A stretch of DNA of 64,000 bases from Chitinophagaceae bacterium (GCA_016786745.1 JAEUVS010000118.1:18669-82668), one strand, 5' to 3'. Numbered from the stretch's first letter, positions 26,321-35,908 are shown. Numbers and translations are program-made. The notes: generated by a model from the sequence alone, not told the origin.

Positions 26321-28663
26321 TTAGTTTCTTACCGGCTTGCCGGTTTTAATCACACTTTGTATCCGTTCGAGCGTTTTCCTTTCGCCACAAAGGCTCAGGA
26401 ACGCTTCGCGCTCAAGATCCAAAAGATATTGCTCACTGACCAGCGACGGTTCGCTGAGGTCGCCGCCACACATTACATACGCGAGTTTTTTCGCCACTAC
26501 TGCGTCGTGATCTGTGGCATATCCCGCGCGCCACATGCCATTGATGCCGGCATACAGGGCCCCGAGGGCAGAACGCCCCAACACCCGGATATCCTTTCGC
26601 TGCACGGGCAACTGGTAACCGCTTTCGGATATTTCCAACACCGACCGTTTGGCTTCTGCAATACGACGCGCCTGGTTCACCACTATTTCATCGGTTCCTT
26701 TTCTTAATATTCCCAACTCATAACCTTCAAATGCTGATGTGGCCACTTTAGCTGTCGCGATGGTGAGGAACCGGTTTTTAAGGGTAATGGTTTCCGGTTC
26801 ATCGGCGTGCATTTCATCGGCTGCACGCAACACAAATTCCTTTGTGCCACCGCCACCGGGAATAAGTCCCACACCCAACTCAACAAGGCCGATATATGTT
26901 TCAGCGGCCGCGCAAATTTTATCCGAATGCAAGCTCAGTTCACACGCTCCGCCGAGGGAAAGCCCATGCGGCGCCACTACAACAGGTACAGAAGAATATC
27001 TGGCCCGCATCATCGTTTGCTGAAACATACGCACGGCCATATCGAGCTCATCGTACTCCTGTTCCACCGCAAACATGAAAATCATTCCCACATTCGCACC
27101 GGCGCTGAAATTCTGGCCCTCATTCCCAATCACAATGCCCCTGTATTTTTCTTCAGCAGCAGCAATCCCTTTTTGTATGCCTTCCAGCACTTCGCCACCT
27201 ATCGTGCCCATTTTTGTGTACCATTCAAGTCCCAGCACATCGTCGCCCAGGTGATACAGCCTGCATCCGTTGTTTTTCCACACGGTGCTGTTTTCAAAAT
27301 TCTTCATCACGATAAACACATCATCGCCCGGTACAACCTTATATGAACCTGAACTAACGTTGTAGTACAACCGCTTACCGTTTTCAACTTTATAAAAGGA
27401 AGAGATACCCTTCTTCAGCATTTCGTTTACCCACGGAGCAACGGCATACCCGGCTTCTTTCATTTGCTGCGCAGTGGTTGCAACGCCCAGTGCGTCCCAA
27501 CTTTCGAAGGCGCCGATTTCCCAGCCAAAGCCAGCCATCATCGCATCGTCTACCTGGTAAATATGGTCGCTGATTTCGGGAATCCTGTGCGAGATATAAG
27601 AGAACAATCCGAAATGAAACTGCCTGTAAAATTCGCCCGCCTTATCTGTTCCCTGGAAAAGTATCTTTAATCGCGATTTCAAATCTTCAACAGGTTTTGC
27701 CGCCTCAATAGTGGCGAACTTTGATTTCTTTTTCGGCTCGTACTGTTTGGAGGAGAGGTTCAGTGTAAGAATTTCTTTTTCTCCACCCGCGCCTTTTGTT
27801 TTTTTATAAAAGCCTTCGCCTGTTTTGTCGCCCAGCCGTTTATCATCTACCATCTGTTGCAGCCACGCGAGAATAACAAAAGTGTTTCGTGCCTCGTCGT
27901 TAGGGCAATTATCATACACCCCCATCGCCACTTTTACGAGCGTATCGATTCCCACAACGTCTGCTGTGCGGAAAGTGGCGGATTTTGGACGGCCGATGAT
28001 GGGTCCCGTCAATCCATCTATTTCATCTATACCCAGGCCCAGTTTTTCTACCAGCTGGAATATGGCCATGATACCATACACACCGATACGGTTAGCGATA
28101 AATGCGGGGGTATCCTTGCATAGCACCGTTGTTTTCCCGAGGTGTAGATCACCGAAATGCATCAGGAACTCAACAACAGAGGGATCGGTGTATTGGGTCG
28201 GGATAATTTCAAGAAGCCGGAGATACCGCGGCGGATTGAAGAAATGCGTTCCGCAGAAATGTTTTTTAAAATCATCGGTACGACCTTCAGCCATAACATG
28301 TATGGGAATACCAGAAGTGTTCGATGTAACCAGCGACCCCGGTTTGCGGTATTTCTCTACTTCTTCAAATATTTTTTGCTTGATGTCGAGCCGTTCAACA
28401 ACTACTTCGATGATCCAGTCGCACACAGCGACATCCTTCATGTTGCCGGTAAAGCTGCCGGTGGAAATTAACTTTTGCGCGTCTTTAAAATAGAGGGGAG
28501 ATGGATTGGATTTAATTGCAGCGGCAAGTGAATCTGCTGCCAGTTTGTTTTCCATATCCAGTAACAGCACGGGAATTCCCACCCCCGCGAAGTGGCACGC
28601 GATACGCGAACCCATTACACCACTTCCAAGAACGGCCACCTTTTTGATGATGCGTTTTGCCAT
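26321..28663 (-). CDS. 3-hydroxyacyl-CoA dehydrogenase / enoyl-CoA hydratase fusion (FadN-like)
   Basis: A beta-oxidation enzyme of 780 aa. The N-terminal dehydrogenase half has AVLGSGVMGSRIACHFAG, NTSGIPIHVMAEG and HFFNPPRYLRLLEIIP; the C-terminal half is an enoyl-CoA hydratase with GIVIGNEGQNFSAGANVG and GLSLGGACELSLHSD. The order dehydrogenase then hydratase is that of FadN and the reverse of E. coli FadB/FadJ. It would convert enoyl-CoA to 3-ketoacyl-CoA in the cytoplasm. No thiolase or acyl-CoA dehydrogenase is adjacent; a metzincin gene follows 2 bp downstream. Confidence 0.93.
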   Translation of the reverse strand: MAKRIIKKVAVLGSGVMGSRIACHFAGVGIPVLLLDMENKLAADSLAAAIKSNPSPLYFKDAQKLISTGSFTGNMKDVAVCDWIIEVVVERLDIKQKIFEEVEKYRKPGSLVTSNTSGIPIHVMAEGRTDDFKKHFCGTHFFNPPRYLRLLEIIPTQYTDPSVVEFLMHFGDLHLGKTTVLCKDTPAFIANRIGVYGIMAIFQLVEKLGLGIDEIDGLTGPIIGRPKSATFRTADVVGIDTLVKVAMGVYDNCPNDEARNTFVILAWLQQMVDDKRLGDKTGEGFYKKTKGAGGEKEILTLNLSSKQYEPKKKSKFATIEAAKPVEDLKSRLKILFQGTDKAGEFYRQFHFGLFSYISHRIPEISDHIYQVDDAMMAGFGWEIGAFESWDALGVATTAQQMKEAGYAVAPWVNEMLKKGISSFYKVENGKRLYYNVSSGSYKVVPGDDVFIVMKNFENSTVWKNNGCRLYHLGDDVLGLEWYTKMGTIGGEVLEGIQKGIAAAEEKYRGIVIGNEGQNFSAGANVGMIFMFAVEQEYDELDMAVRMFQQTMMRARYSSVPVVVAPHGLSLGGACELSLHSDKICAAAETYIGLVELGVGLIPGGGGTKEFVLRAADEMHADEPETITLKNRFLTIATAKVATSAFEGYELGILRKGTDEIVVNQARRIAEAKRSVLEISESGYQLPVQRKDIRVLGRSALGALYAGINGMWRAGYATDHDAVVAKKLAYVMCGGDLSEPSLVSEQYLLDLEREAFLSLCGERKTLERIQSVIKTGKPVRN

Positions 28664-28702
28664 AGGAGAGAAGATACTGCTTTATTGTCTGAAACTCAAA
28701 TT

Positions 28703-28760
28703 CGTGAGGCGTGAGGCGGTGAAAAGTCGCTTCACGGTTCACGCATCACGCATCACGTCA
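28703..28760. repeat. TCACGnn heptamer repeats as an inverted pair at the metG stop
   Basis: Two CGTGAGG units (28703-28716) face TCACGGT, TCACGCA, TCACGCA and TCACGTC (28732-28759). The TGA stop of metG is formed by the last unit. Left and right groups can pair, giving a hairpin just after metG. Confidence 0.85.
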
Positions 28761-30848
28761 AGCCACTCCCGCACCTCCTGGTATATCCTCCTCGCTATTC
28801 ACGAAAATCAATCTTCCGCCCGAGTCGGCCATAAGAATCATACCGTTGCTGGTAATTCCCTTCATTTTTCGTGGTGCAAGGTTCACCACGACCACCACCT
28901 GCTTTCCCACGATTTGTTCAGGCGTATAATGTAACGCGATACCTGAAACCACAGTACGTTTTTCGAATCCAAGGTCAATCTCGAGCTTCAGCAGCTTATC
29001 CGCCTTTTCGACTTTCTCCGCGGAAACGATCACGCCTGTACGCAGGTCGAGTTTAGCGAAATCATCGTATGTAATTTCCGGTTTCACAGGTGCGTAATTT
29101 TCAGATTTCACATCTTCAGATTTCACTTCTTCCTCTTTTTTCTCAGGCATATTTCCACCTGACCTCAACTTGTCTACCTGGCGCTGAATTTCATCGTCTT
29201 CAATTTTCCGGAAAAGCAGTTCCGGTGGCCGCAAACTATAACCAACACTCAGCAATTTCAATTTTCCACCGTTTTCCCAATCAAGTATTTTGTCGACCAC
29301 TTTCAGCATGTGCTGTATTTTCTTCGCAGTGCCGGGAAGGAACGGGTTAATAAATATGGCAAGATTTGCGCTCAATTGCAAGCACAGGTGCAGGCAATTA
29401 TCTATCAGCTTCTGTTTGCCGGGATCCTGCTCAAGTTCGCGCGCCACGATCCATGGCTGTTTATCCTGCATATACTTATTCCCCTTGCGGGAAAGGTCTA
29501 TCACCTCGAATAATGCGTCGCGAAAGCGAAAATTTTCTAACAGGTTTTCGATATTGGTTTTTGCGGCCGCGATATCTTTTATCAGCGCATTGTCGTGGTC
29601 GTCGAGCAATTCGGTGTGCAGAGGCGGAACTTTTCCTTTGGTAAGTTTGTGCATCAGCACCATTGCCCGGTTGATGAAGTTGCCGAATATCGCCACGAGT
29701 TCGCTGTTGTTTCTTTCCTGGAAATCTTTCCAGGTAAAGTCATTGTCTTTTGTCTCGGGAGCGTTTGCGCACAACACATAACGCAGCACATCCTGCTGGC
29801 CCGGAAAATCTTTAAGATATTCATGCACCCATACCGCCCAGTTTCTGCTTGTCGACACCTTATCGCCTTCAATATTCAAAAATTCATTTGCGGGAACATT
29901 ATCCGGCAGCACAAAGTTGCCATGCGCCTTCAACATCGCGGGAAAGATGATGCAATGGAAAACGATATTGTCTTTACCAATAAAATGAACGAGCCTGGTA
30001 TCTTCTTTACACCAGTAATCGGCCCAGTCGTTTGTCAGCTCTTTGGTGGCGCTGATATAACCGATAGGAGCGTCGAACCACACATATAACACCTTTCCTT
30101 CAGCATCAGGAAGCGGAACCTTTATTCCCCAGTTGCTGTCGCGTGTCATCGCCCGTGGTTGCAAACCGTTGTCGAGCCAGCTTTTACACTGTCCGTACAC
30201 GTTATTCTTCCAGTCTTTGTGCTCTTCAAGCACCCACTCCTTTAACCACGGCTCATAATTTTGCAGGGGAAAGTACCAGTGCTTTGTCTTTCTTTTGACG
30301 GGCACAGCATCACTTAATGTTGATCGCGGGTTGATCAGCTGTTCAGGGCTCAACGATGAACCGCATCGTTCACACTGATCGCCGAATGCGTTTGGATTAC
30401 CGCAAACAGGGCATGTGCCGGTAATATACCTGTCGGCTAAAAATACCTTTGCCTTTTCATCATAAAATTGTTCCGTTTCCTTTTCTTCAAACAAACCTTT
30501 ATTGTAAAGCGTCGTGAAAAAAGCGGAAGCTGTTTCGTGATGAACCTTATTGGAAGTGCGTGAATAGATGTCGAATGAAATACCCATCTGCTCGAGGCTG
30601 TCCTTGATCATTGCATGGTACTTGTCGACCACCTGCTGGGGAGTGATCCCTTCTTTCATCGCCCTGATCTGAATCGGAACGCCGTGCTCATCGCTACCGC
30701 CTATCAGTTTAATATCGCGCTTTTGTGCGCGCTGGTAACGTGCATATATATCCGCGGGAATATAGCAGCCCGCAAGATGCCCGATATGGATCGGTCCATT
30801 TGCATAAGGCAATGCAGCGGTAACCAGTATTCTTTTGAAATCCGTCAT
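28758..30848 (-). CDS. metG: Methionyl-tRNA synthetase with C-terminal tRNA-binding domain
   Basis: Charges tRNA-Met in the cytoplasm. A class I synthetase: the HIGH motif is PIHIGHLAG, the KMSKS equivalent DKVSTSRNW, the zinc knuckle [17 protein letters not shown]. The C-terminal 110 residues (from [19 protein letters not shown]) form the EMAP/Trbp111 tRNA-binding and dimerisation domain. The 696-aa length is normal for this type. The TATCTTTG promoter element ends only 5 nt before the ATG, so the mRNA is nearly leaderless. The stop codon lies in a heptamer repeat. Confidence 0.97.
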   Translation of the reverse strand: MTDFKRILVTAALPYANGPIHIGHLAGCYIPADIYARYQRAQKRDIKLIGGSDEHGVPIQIRAMKEGITPQQVVDKYHAMIKDSLEQMGISFDIYSRTSNKVHHETASAFFTTLYNKGLFEEKETEQFYDEKAKVFLADRYITGTCPVCGNPNAFGDQCERCGSSLSPEQLINPRSTLSDAVPVKRKTKHWYFPLQNYEPWLKEWVLEEHKDWKNNVYGQCKSWLDNGLQPRAMTRDSNWGIKVPLPDAEGKVLYVWFDAPIGYISATKELTNDWADYWCKEDTRLVHFIGKDNIVFHCIIFPAMLKAHGNFVLPDNVPANEFLNIEGDKVSTSRNWAVWVHEYLKDFPGQQDVLRYVLCANAPETKDNDFTWKDFQERNNSELVAIFGNFINRAMVLMHKLTKGKVPPLHTELLDDHDNALIKDIAAAKTNIENLLENFRFRDALFEVIDLSRKGNKYMQDKQPWIVARELEQDPGKQKLIDNCLHLCLQLSANLAIFINPFLPGTAKKIQHMLKVVDKILDWENGGKLKLLSVGYSLRPPELLFRKIEDDEIQRQVDKLRSGGNMPEKKEEEVKSEDVKSENYAPVKPEITYDDFAKLDLRTGVIVSAEKVEKADKLLKLEIDLGFEKRTVVSGIALHYTPEQIVGKQVVVVVNLAPRKMKGITSNGMILMADSGGRLIFVNSEEDIPGGAGVA

Positions 30849-30853
30849 GCCCG

Positions 30854-30861
30854 CAAAGATA
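30854..30861 (-). promoter_or_regulatory. -7 promoter element TATCTTTG of metG
   Basis: Exact TAnnTTTG match, ending 5 nt before the metG ATG at 30848; transcription should start at or next to the start codon. Confidence 0.5.
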
Positions 30862-30892
30862 GGGAGAGGAAAAAGTTTTTATTTTTATATAC

Positions 30893-31903
30893 GTGAACAG
30901 AAAAAACTTCCTCACTTCGATAGTTGGTTTAAGCTCAGTTGCTTCTGTAAAAACCACATCGGACGTTCCTTTGATCCCCGTAAAGCCCCGTTACCTGAAA
31001 CCGGGTGATACCATAGGCATCACATCTCCCGCGGGATATATAACGCTCAAGGACATAGAGCCTGCCATTCAGCAAATGATGAGCTGGGGATTCAGGGTAA
31101 AAGTGGGTGCGGCTATCGGCAAAAGAAATTTTGGTTTTGGCGGCACGGATGAGGAACGGCGGAAAGATATGCAGCTTATGCTGAACGATCCTTCGCTGGC
31201 GGCTATCATGTGTGCGCGCGGTGGTTATGGGATAATCAGGATAATAGATAAACTGAATTTTAACAGGTTTCGCGAAAAGCCAAAATGGATCATCGGTTTC
31301 AGTGATGCCACCGTTTTTCATTCGCATCTAAACCGGAATCTCGGTATAGCGAGCATCCATTCAAAAATGTGCAACAGTTTTCCGGACGACTGGAACCAGG
31401 CCGACGATCTGCAGAAACAAACCATATTTTCTATTCGCGATGCGTTGTCGGGTATTCCCCTGAAATACGATGTTGTGCCTTCACCATACAATAAATCGGG
31501 ATCCGCGGAAGGCATCCTGGTGGGAGGAAATCTGAAAACGATAGAAAGTCTTTCAGGTACTTCTTCGGATTTGTATACCAACGGAAAGATCCTCTTCGTG
31601 GAAGATACCGGTGAATATCTTTACAGTATCGACAGGATGTTCTGGAACCTCAAGCGAACGGGGAAATTAATTGGATTGAAAGGATTGATTGTGGGAGGGT
31701 TTAAGATAAAACCCGACGATCCCGGGGAAGAGTTTGGCAGCTTGTTGCAAAATATCGTGCTGGATAAACTTGCTGATTATAATTTTCCCGTGTGTTTCGA
31801 CTTTCCTGTAGGCCACCAGAAGAATAACTTCGCAATGAAATGCGGGGTGAAGTACAGGATGAAAATTACTTCACAGGCGTCCGTAGTTGAAGAAGCATCT
31901 TAA
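30893..31903 (+). CDS. LD-carboxypeptidase (peptidase S66), first copy
   Basis: Cleaves the L,D bond to the terminal D-Ala of murein tetrapeptides during peptidoglycan recycling. S66 motifs: KPGDTIGITSPAG, MCARGGYGIIRIIDKL, IGFSDATVFHSH with the nucleophile Ser, VEDTGEYLYSIDRM with the catalytic Glu, and DFPVGHQKNN with the His. The GTG start gives MNRKNFLTSIVGLSSVASVK, a weak signal-like N-terminus absent from the second copy, so this one may be exported. The second, shorter homolog follows in 2 bp. Confidence 0.92.
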   Translation: MNRKNFLTSIVGLSSVASVKTTSDVPLIPVKPRYLKPGDTIGITSPAGYITLKDIEPAIQQMMSWGFRVKVGAAIGKRNFGFGGTDEERRKDMQLMLNDPSLAAIMCARGGYGIIRIIDKLNFNRFREKPKWIIGFSDATVFHSHLNRNLGIASIHSKMCNSFPDDWNQADDLQKQTIFSIRDALSGIPLKYDVVPSPYNKSGSAEGILVGGNLKTIESLSGTSSDLYTNGKILFVEDTGEYLYSIDRMFWNLKRTGKLIGLKGLIVGGFKIKPDDPGEEFGSLLQNIVLDKLADYNFPVCFDFPVGHQKNNFAMKCGVKYRMKITSQASVVEEAS

Positions 31904-31905
31904 TT

Positions 31906-32814
31906 ATGATTACAATTCCCCCATATCTCAAACCTGGTGATACCATCGGCATTGTGTGCCCGGCCGGCTACATGGATTTTGAAAAAATGCAGAACTGCAT
32001 TGCTGCGTTGGGAATGTGGGGATATAATGTGCGCCTGGGCAATACCACCCGTTCTTCTTCCTCCAATTATTTCTCGGGCAGCGATGAAGAACGTCTCAGC
32101 GATCTTCAGCAAATGCTTGATGACAATGATGTGCATGCCATACTTTGCGGGCGGGGCGGTTACGGGTTAACGAGAATTGTTGATAAAATCAATTTCAAAA
32201 AATTCAAAGCGAACCCTAAATGGGTGATCGGTTTCAGCGACGTGACTGTTTTGTTGAATCACATTTATACCAATTGCGGCATTGCTGCTTTGCATGCGCC
32301 GATGGCCGGCGCTTTTAATGATCCCGAACCCGGGAACAAATACTTGTTGTCGCTTCACAAAGCGCTTGAAGGCAAAAAGATTCAATATGCGGCAGATGTG
32401 CATCCGTTCAACCGGAAGGGTGAAGTGGTGGGTGAACTGGTGGGTGGAAATCTTGCGTTGCTGTCGCATTGTGTGGGTACCGATTCGGATATAAAAACGC
32501 GGGGCAAGATTTTATTTATAGAAGATGTGGGCGAGTACCTGTATAATATCGACAGGATGATGCATCAGCTGAAACGCGCGGGCAAGCTAAAGAAGCTTGG
32601 CGGGTTGATTGTCGGGCATTTCAGTGACAACAAAGATACCGATCGACCTTTCGGGCAGGAGGCTGAGGAGATTATTCGCGATGTGGTGAGTGAGTATGAT
32701 TTTCCTGTTTGTTTTGGCTTTCCTGTTGGGCACGAGAAAGAAAACCTGGCGTTGAAGGTGGGAGTGGGCTATAAGTTGAAGGTTACAAAAAACCGTGTAG
32801 TACTGGAAGAATAG
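31906..32814 (+). CDS. LD-carboxypeptidase (peptidase S66), second copy
   Basis: A 302-aa paralog of the preceding gene with the same catalytic set: IGFSDVTVLLNH (Ser), IEDVGEYLYNIDRMMHQL (Glu) and GFPVGHEKEN (His). It lacks the 25-residue N-terminal extension and starts directly at ITIPPYLKPGDTIGIVCPAG, so it should be cytoplasmic, the usual site for LdcA. Gene order, spacing of 2 bp and shared sequence point to a tandem duplication. Confidence 0.93.
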   Translation: MITIPPYLKPGDTIGIVCPAGYMDFEKMQNCIAALGMWGYNVRLGNTTRSSSSNYFSGSDEERLSDLQQMLDDNDVHAILCGRGGYGLTRIVDKINFKKFKANPKWVIGFSDVTVLLNHIYTNCGIAALHAPMAGAFNDPEPGNKYLLSLHKALEGKKIQYAADVHPFNRKGEVVGELVGGNLALLSHCVGTDSDIKTRGKILFIEDVGEYLYNIDRMMHQLKRAGKLKKLGGLIVGHFSDNKDTDRPFGQEAEEIIRDVVSEYDFPVCFGFPVGHEKENLALKVGVGYKLKVTKNRVVLEE

Positions 32815-32817
32815 CCA

Positions 32818-33750
32818 TCATATCGGCACAACCTCTCCCTTATTACTTTTAATACTTTCGGGGATCGACGCAATAATTTCTTCCTTAAAAATCTCCACCA
32901 GCTTTTTCTTTACAAAATCGCGGTGCACCACAAGGCTTACCTCCCTGATAGGCGTGGGCTTCCTGAACTCGCGCAGCAATTGCAATTGCGATGGTCGCAA
33001 ATCTACCGTGGCGAGTTCAGGCAAAATAGTGATGCCATCATTCAACTCCACCATTCTTCTCAACGTTTCAATACTTCCGGCTTCATATTCAAAAAAGCTG
33101 TTTTCTTTACCGGCCTTTTGTAATTCGCACAGGTTCATGATCTGCGACCGGAAACAATGTCCTTCTTCCAATAGCCATAGCTTTCTCGGATCAATATCTT
33201 TCGACAAGAGGTATTGTTTCTTGTACAAGCTGTTTTTCTTCGATACGTAGGCAATGAGTTTCTCATAGAAAAGAACCTGTTCGGTGATGCCTTTTTCGTT
33301 AAGAGGGGTTACTAAAATAGCAACGTCGAGGCGCCCTTCACGTAACCTTGAAATGATGATTTCGGTAGTCATTTCGTGTACGATGAGTTTTACACGCGGG
33401 TATTTCTGTGTGAATGACTGCACGAAAAGAGGGAGGAGGTAAGGCGCGAGGGTAGGTATGATGCCTACTTTTAATTCGCCGGTGTGGGGTCCGTGTTTTT
33501 TGTCAACTATGTTTTGCAGTTCATCTACTTCGGCGAGGATGCGCCGTGCCTGCGCGATTACTTCTTTCCCGTTTTCTGTGGGGATGACAGGTTGTTTACT
33601 TCTGTCGAATAGTTTTACGCCGAGCTCCTGTTCGAGTTTATGAAGTTGCATGCTTAGCGTAGGTTGGGTAACGTGGCAGTGTTCCGCAGCGTCGGCGAAG
33701 TGCCGAAGGTTGTCGACCGCTACTGCGTATTGGAGTTGGACTATCGTCAT
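32818..33750 (-). CDS. oxyR: OxyR, peroxide-sensing LysR-type regulator
   Basis: OxyR activates peroxide-defence genes after disulfide formation. From ATG 33750 the protein has 310 aa, with the LysR helix-turn-helix in residues 1-60 (FADAAEHCHVTQPTLSMQLHKLE). Cys199 and Cys208 in GHCFRSQIMNLCE match the E. coli sensor pair in spacing and even in numbering. The open frame continues to 33798, but those residues (FFQNYKFYLYIDKTY) are outside the family and overlap an operator-like inverted repeat. Autoregulation is likely; no catalase or peroxidase gene is adjacent. Confidence 0.94.
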   Translation of the reverse strand: MTIVQLQYAVAVDNLRHFADAAEHCHVTQPTLSMQLHKLEQELGVKLFDRSKQPVIPTENGKEVIAQARRILAEVDELQNIVDKKHGPHTGELKVGIIPTLAPYLLPLFVQSFTQKYPRVKLIVHEMTTEIIISRLREGRLDVAILVTPLNEKGITEQVLFYEKLIAYVSKKNSLYKKQYLLSKDIDPRKLWLLEEGHCFRSQIMNLCELQKAGKENSFFEYEAGSIETLRRMVELNDGITILPELATVDLRPSQLQLLREFRKPTPIREVSLVVHRDFVKKKLVEIFKEEIIASIPESIKSNKGEVVPI

Positions 33751-33783
33751 ATAGGTTTTATCTATGTAAAGATAAAACTTATA
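33750..33783. promoter_or_regulatory. Inverted repeat and OxyR-like operator at the oxyR start
   Basis: Arms TATAGGTTTTATCT (33750-33763) and AGATAAAACTTATA (33770-33783) pair at 13 of 14 positions around ATGTAA. The left part contains ATAG-N7-CTAT (33751-33765) with the inner T and A of the known OxyR consensus. The site touches the oxyR ATG. Confidence 0.6.
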
Positions 33784-33790
33784 GTTTTGG

Positions 33791-33829
33791 AAAAACATCT
33801 TAACGGCGAGCCGCAGGCAAAAACATCTT
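33791..33829. repeat. 11-bp direct repeat flanking a GCCGCAGGC motif
   Basis: AAAAACATCTT occurs at 33791-33801 and 33819-33829, enclosing a 17-bp segment that ends in GCCGCAGGC (33810-33818). The layout resembles a target-site duplication around a very small insert. The rest of the spacer to kup is AT-rich with no gene. Confidence 0.5.
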
Positions 33830-33906
33830 TTTATAAAAGAAAATTTTAAGAGCCGGCGCAGTAATTTTTTTCTTTCTATTTTTAAAAAATAAAAATATTT
33901 TTTCTT

Positions 33907-35895
33907 CTATTCCTCTTCTTCGAAGATTCGTTTCATTGCCGGCGCAGAAACCGGCGCTACAATCAGCGGGAATTTTTCGACGGTAACATTAGAAGTATCT
34001 AACCCAAAACCCTTTTCTTCCGACAAACTAATCTCCTTAATCCAGAAATATAGTTTCATAATCACCCGCTCGATAAACGGCAACTCATTATCCTGGCTCA
34101 GGTATTTTTCCAGCACAATGAACTGAAAATCGCCGACTACATTATTTCTTTCAAGCGACTCATACCGGCTGGTAATATTCACTTCTTTATTTGCTACGAG
34201 GTCGTACACCACTTTCCTGAACATCAGGTTCACCTTCGGCTGCACGCGGAAACCAAGCCTGAACTCAACGCGGATAATATCATTCGGAATAATATGATCC
34301 ACCTTGTACTCTGAAGTATACGGGTCATCGAGCGTATCCACGTGAACGAACCAGTAGATATCCGCCCGCTTCGGTTTCTTATTCAGTATGGAATAAATAA
34401 TCTTATGCTCAATTTCTTTAGGGTTGTTGGCGCTCGTTAGATATACAAGATGCGTAGCGTATTTCGGAACGGTTTTATCGTTACTTAACTCCTGGATTTG
34501 TGGTACATAATGCTCCAGGCGTACAAATTCAACGTAGCGGTTCTTAATGCGCCTGCTCCTGAACCATACATACATGATGCCGAACATAAGTCCGCCGATA
34601 ATCAGCGTAATATAACCGCCATGCGTGAACTTCTGCATCAGCGCGGCCAGGTAAGCGAATTCCACTACAAAAAATCCAATAAGAAATATGTAAATCAGGC
34701 TCGCGTTCACCCGCTTTGCTACTAGAAAATTCGAAAACAATATCGTTGTGGTGATCATTGTAACGATGATCGCCAGGCCATAGGCGGCCTCCATCCTCGT
34801 AGATTCTTTGAAATACAGCACCACGCCCACGCAACCCAGAAACAGCATTAAATTGATGGCGGGAATAAACAGCTGCCCTTTTTCTTCGGAAGGATACCTT
34901 ACCCTCAGCCTCGGCCACAGGTTAAGTCGCATTGCCTCACTGATAAGGGTAAACGATCCGGAGATCATCGCCTGGCTCGCGATGATAGCCGCCGTTGTGG
35001 CGATCACCACGCCCGGAATAATAAACCATTGCGGCATCAGGTCGTAGAACGCGTTAATGCCCAGTTGGGCCTTCAGTTCAGGAGTAATCACCTTACCATC
35101 GTTGTGTGCAAGAAGCGATGCGCCCTGTCCGAAATAGTTCAGCAGCAGGCACGTTTTCACATACGTCCACGACACGCGGATGTTACCGCGACCGCAATGA
35201 CCGAGATCGGAATAAAGCGCTTCCGCCCCGGTGGTACACAGAAACACCGCACCCAGCAGCCAGAAGCCGCCAGGATAATTTGTTACAAAATCGATCGCGT
35301 AGTAAGGATTTATCGCTTTGAAAATCGATGGGTCGTCGAACAAATGGTAAACGCCGAGCACAGCAAGCATGGTAAACCAAACGAACATGATCGGTCCGAA
35401 AAGCTTACCAATGGATGCGGTACCAAACTGTTGCAGGAAGAAAAAGGCGAGGAGAATGCTTAAAACGATTATTACGATCGAATTATCCATCAACCCGAGA
35501 GTATGAAAAGCCGGCAGTTCGCGTAAACCTTCAACCGCGGAAGTGATGGAAATTGGAGGTGTGATGATGCCATCGGCCAGCAGGGCCGCTCCTCCCAGCA
35601 TGGCCGGAAAAACCAGCCAGCGCTTTCTCCTCCTCACCAGCGCGTACAAAGCGAATGTGCCGCCCTCTCCCCGGTTATCGGCCCTTAACACAAGCACAAC
35701 GTATTTGATGGTGGTTTGAAGGGTTATCGTCCAGATAATACACGAAAGTGCACCGATAATAAGTTCTTCGCTGATGAGATGGTTTCCTATAAGTGCGTTG
35801 AAAACGTAGAGAGGAGAAGTTCCGATGTCACCGTAAATAATGCCAAGCGCTATTAACAGTCCGGCTGCGCTAACTTTGCTGGTGCTTTTGCCCAC
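33907..35895 (-). CDS. kup: KUP-family potassium uptake permease
   Basis: A proton-coupled potassium importer of the inner membrane, 662 aa. The family signature GIIYGDIGTSPLYVFNALIG lies in the first helix; about twelve hydrophobic segments follow to residue 440, then a cytoplasmic C-terminal domain (SNDKTVPKYATHLVYLTSANNPKEIE onward). The start codon is GTG at 35895, and TACCTTTG ends 5 nt before it, so the message is almost leaderless. It stands alone and is divergent from the gene at 36007. Confidence 0.95.
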   Translation of the reverse strand: MGKSTSKVSAAGLLIALGIIYGDIGTSPLYVFNALIGNHLISEELIIGALSCIIWTITLQTTIKYVVLVLRADNRGEGGTFALYALVRRRKRWLVFPAMLGGAALLADGIITPPISITSAVEGLRELPAFHTLGLMDNSIVIIVLSILLAFFFLQQFGTASIGKLFGPIMFVWFTMLAVLGVYHLFDDPSIFKAINPYYAIDFVTNYPGGFWLLGAVFLCTTGAEALYSDLGHCGRGNIRVSWTYVKTCLLLNYFGQGASLLAHNDGKVITPELKAQLGINAFYDLMPQWFIIPGVVIATTAAIIASQAMISGSFTLISEAMRLNLWPRLRVRYPSEEKGQLFIPAINLMLFLGCVGVVLYFKESTRMEAAYGLAIIVTMITTTILFSNFLVAKRVNASLIYIFLIGFFVVEFAYLAALMQKFTHGGYITLIIGGLMFGIMYVWFRSRRIKNRYVEFVRLEHYVPQIQELSNDKTVPKYATHLVYLTSANNPKEIEHKIIYSILNKKPKRADIYWFVHVDTLDDPYTSEYKVDHIIPNDIIRVEFRLGFRVQPKVNLMFRKVVYDLVANKEVNITSRYESLERNNVVGDFQFIVLEKYLSQDNELPFIERVIMKLYFWIKEISLSEEKGFGLDTSNVTVEKFPLIVAPVSAPAMKRIFEEEE

Positions 35896-35900
35896 AGGAT

Positions 35901-35908
35901 CAAAGGTA
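35901..35908 (-). promoter_or_regulatory. -7 promoter element TACCTTTG of kup
   Basis: Exact TAnnTTTG on the minus strand, 5 nt from the GTG start of kup. Confidence 0.5.

Noticed and set aside
27825..28493. 222-codon antisense frame in the FadN-like gene
   Set aside because: Ser/Arg-rich translation opposite a conserved dehydrogenase domain; length follows from codon bias of the sense gene.
29595..30089. 164-codon antisense frame in metG
   Set aside because: Shadow of a highly conserved synthetase gene; no motif and no plausible start signals.
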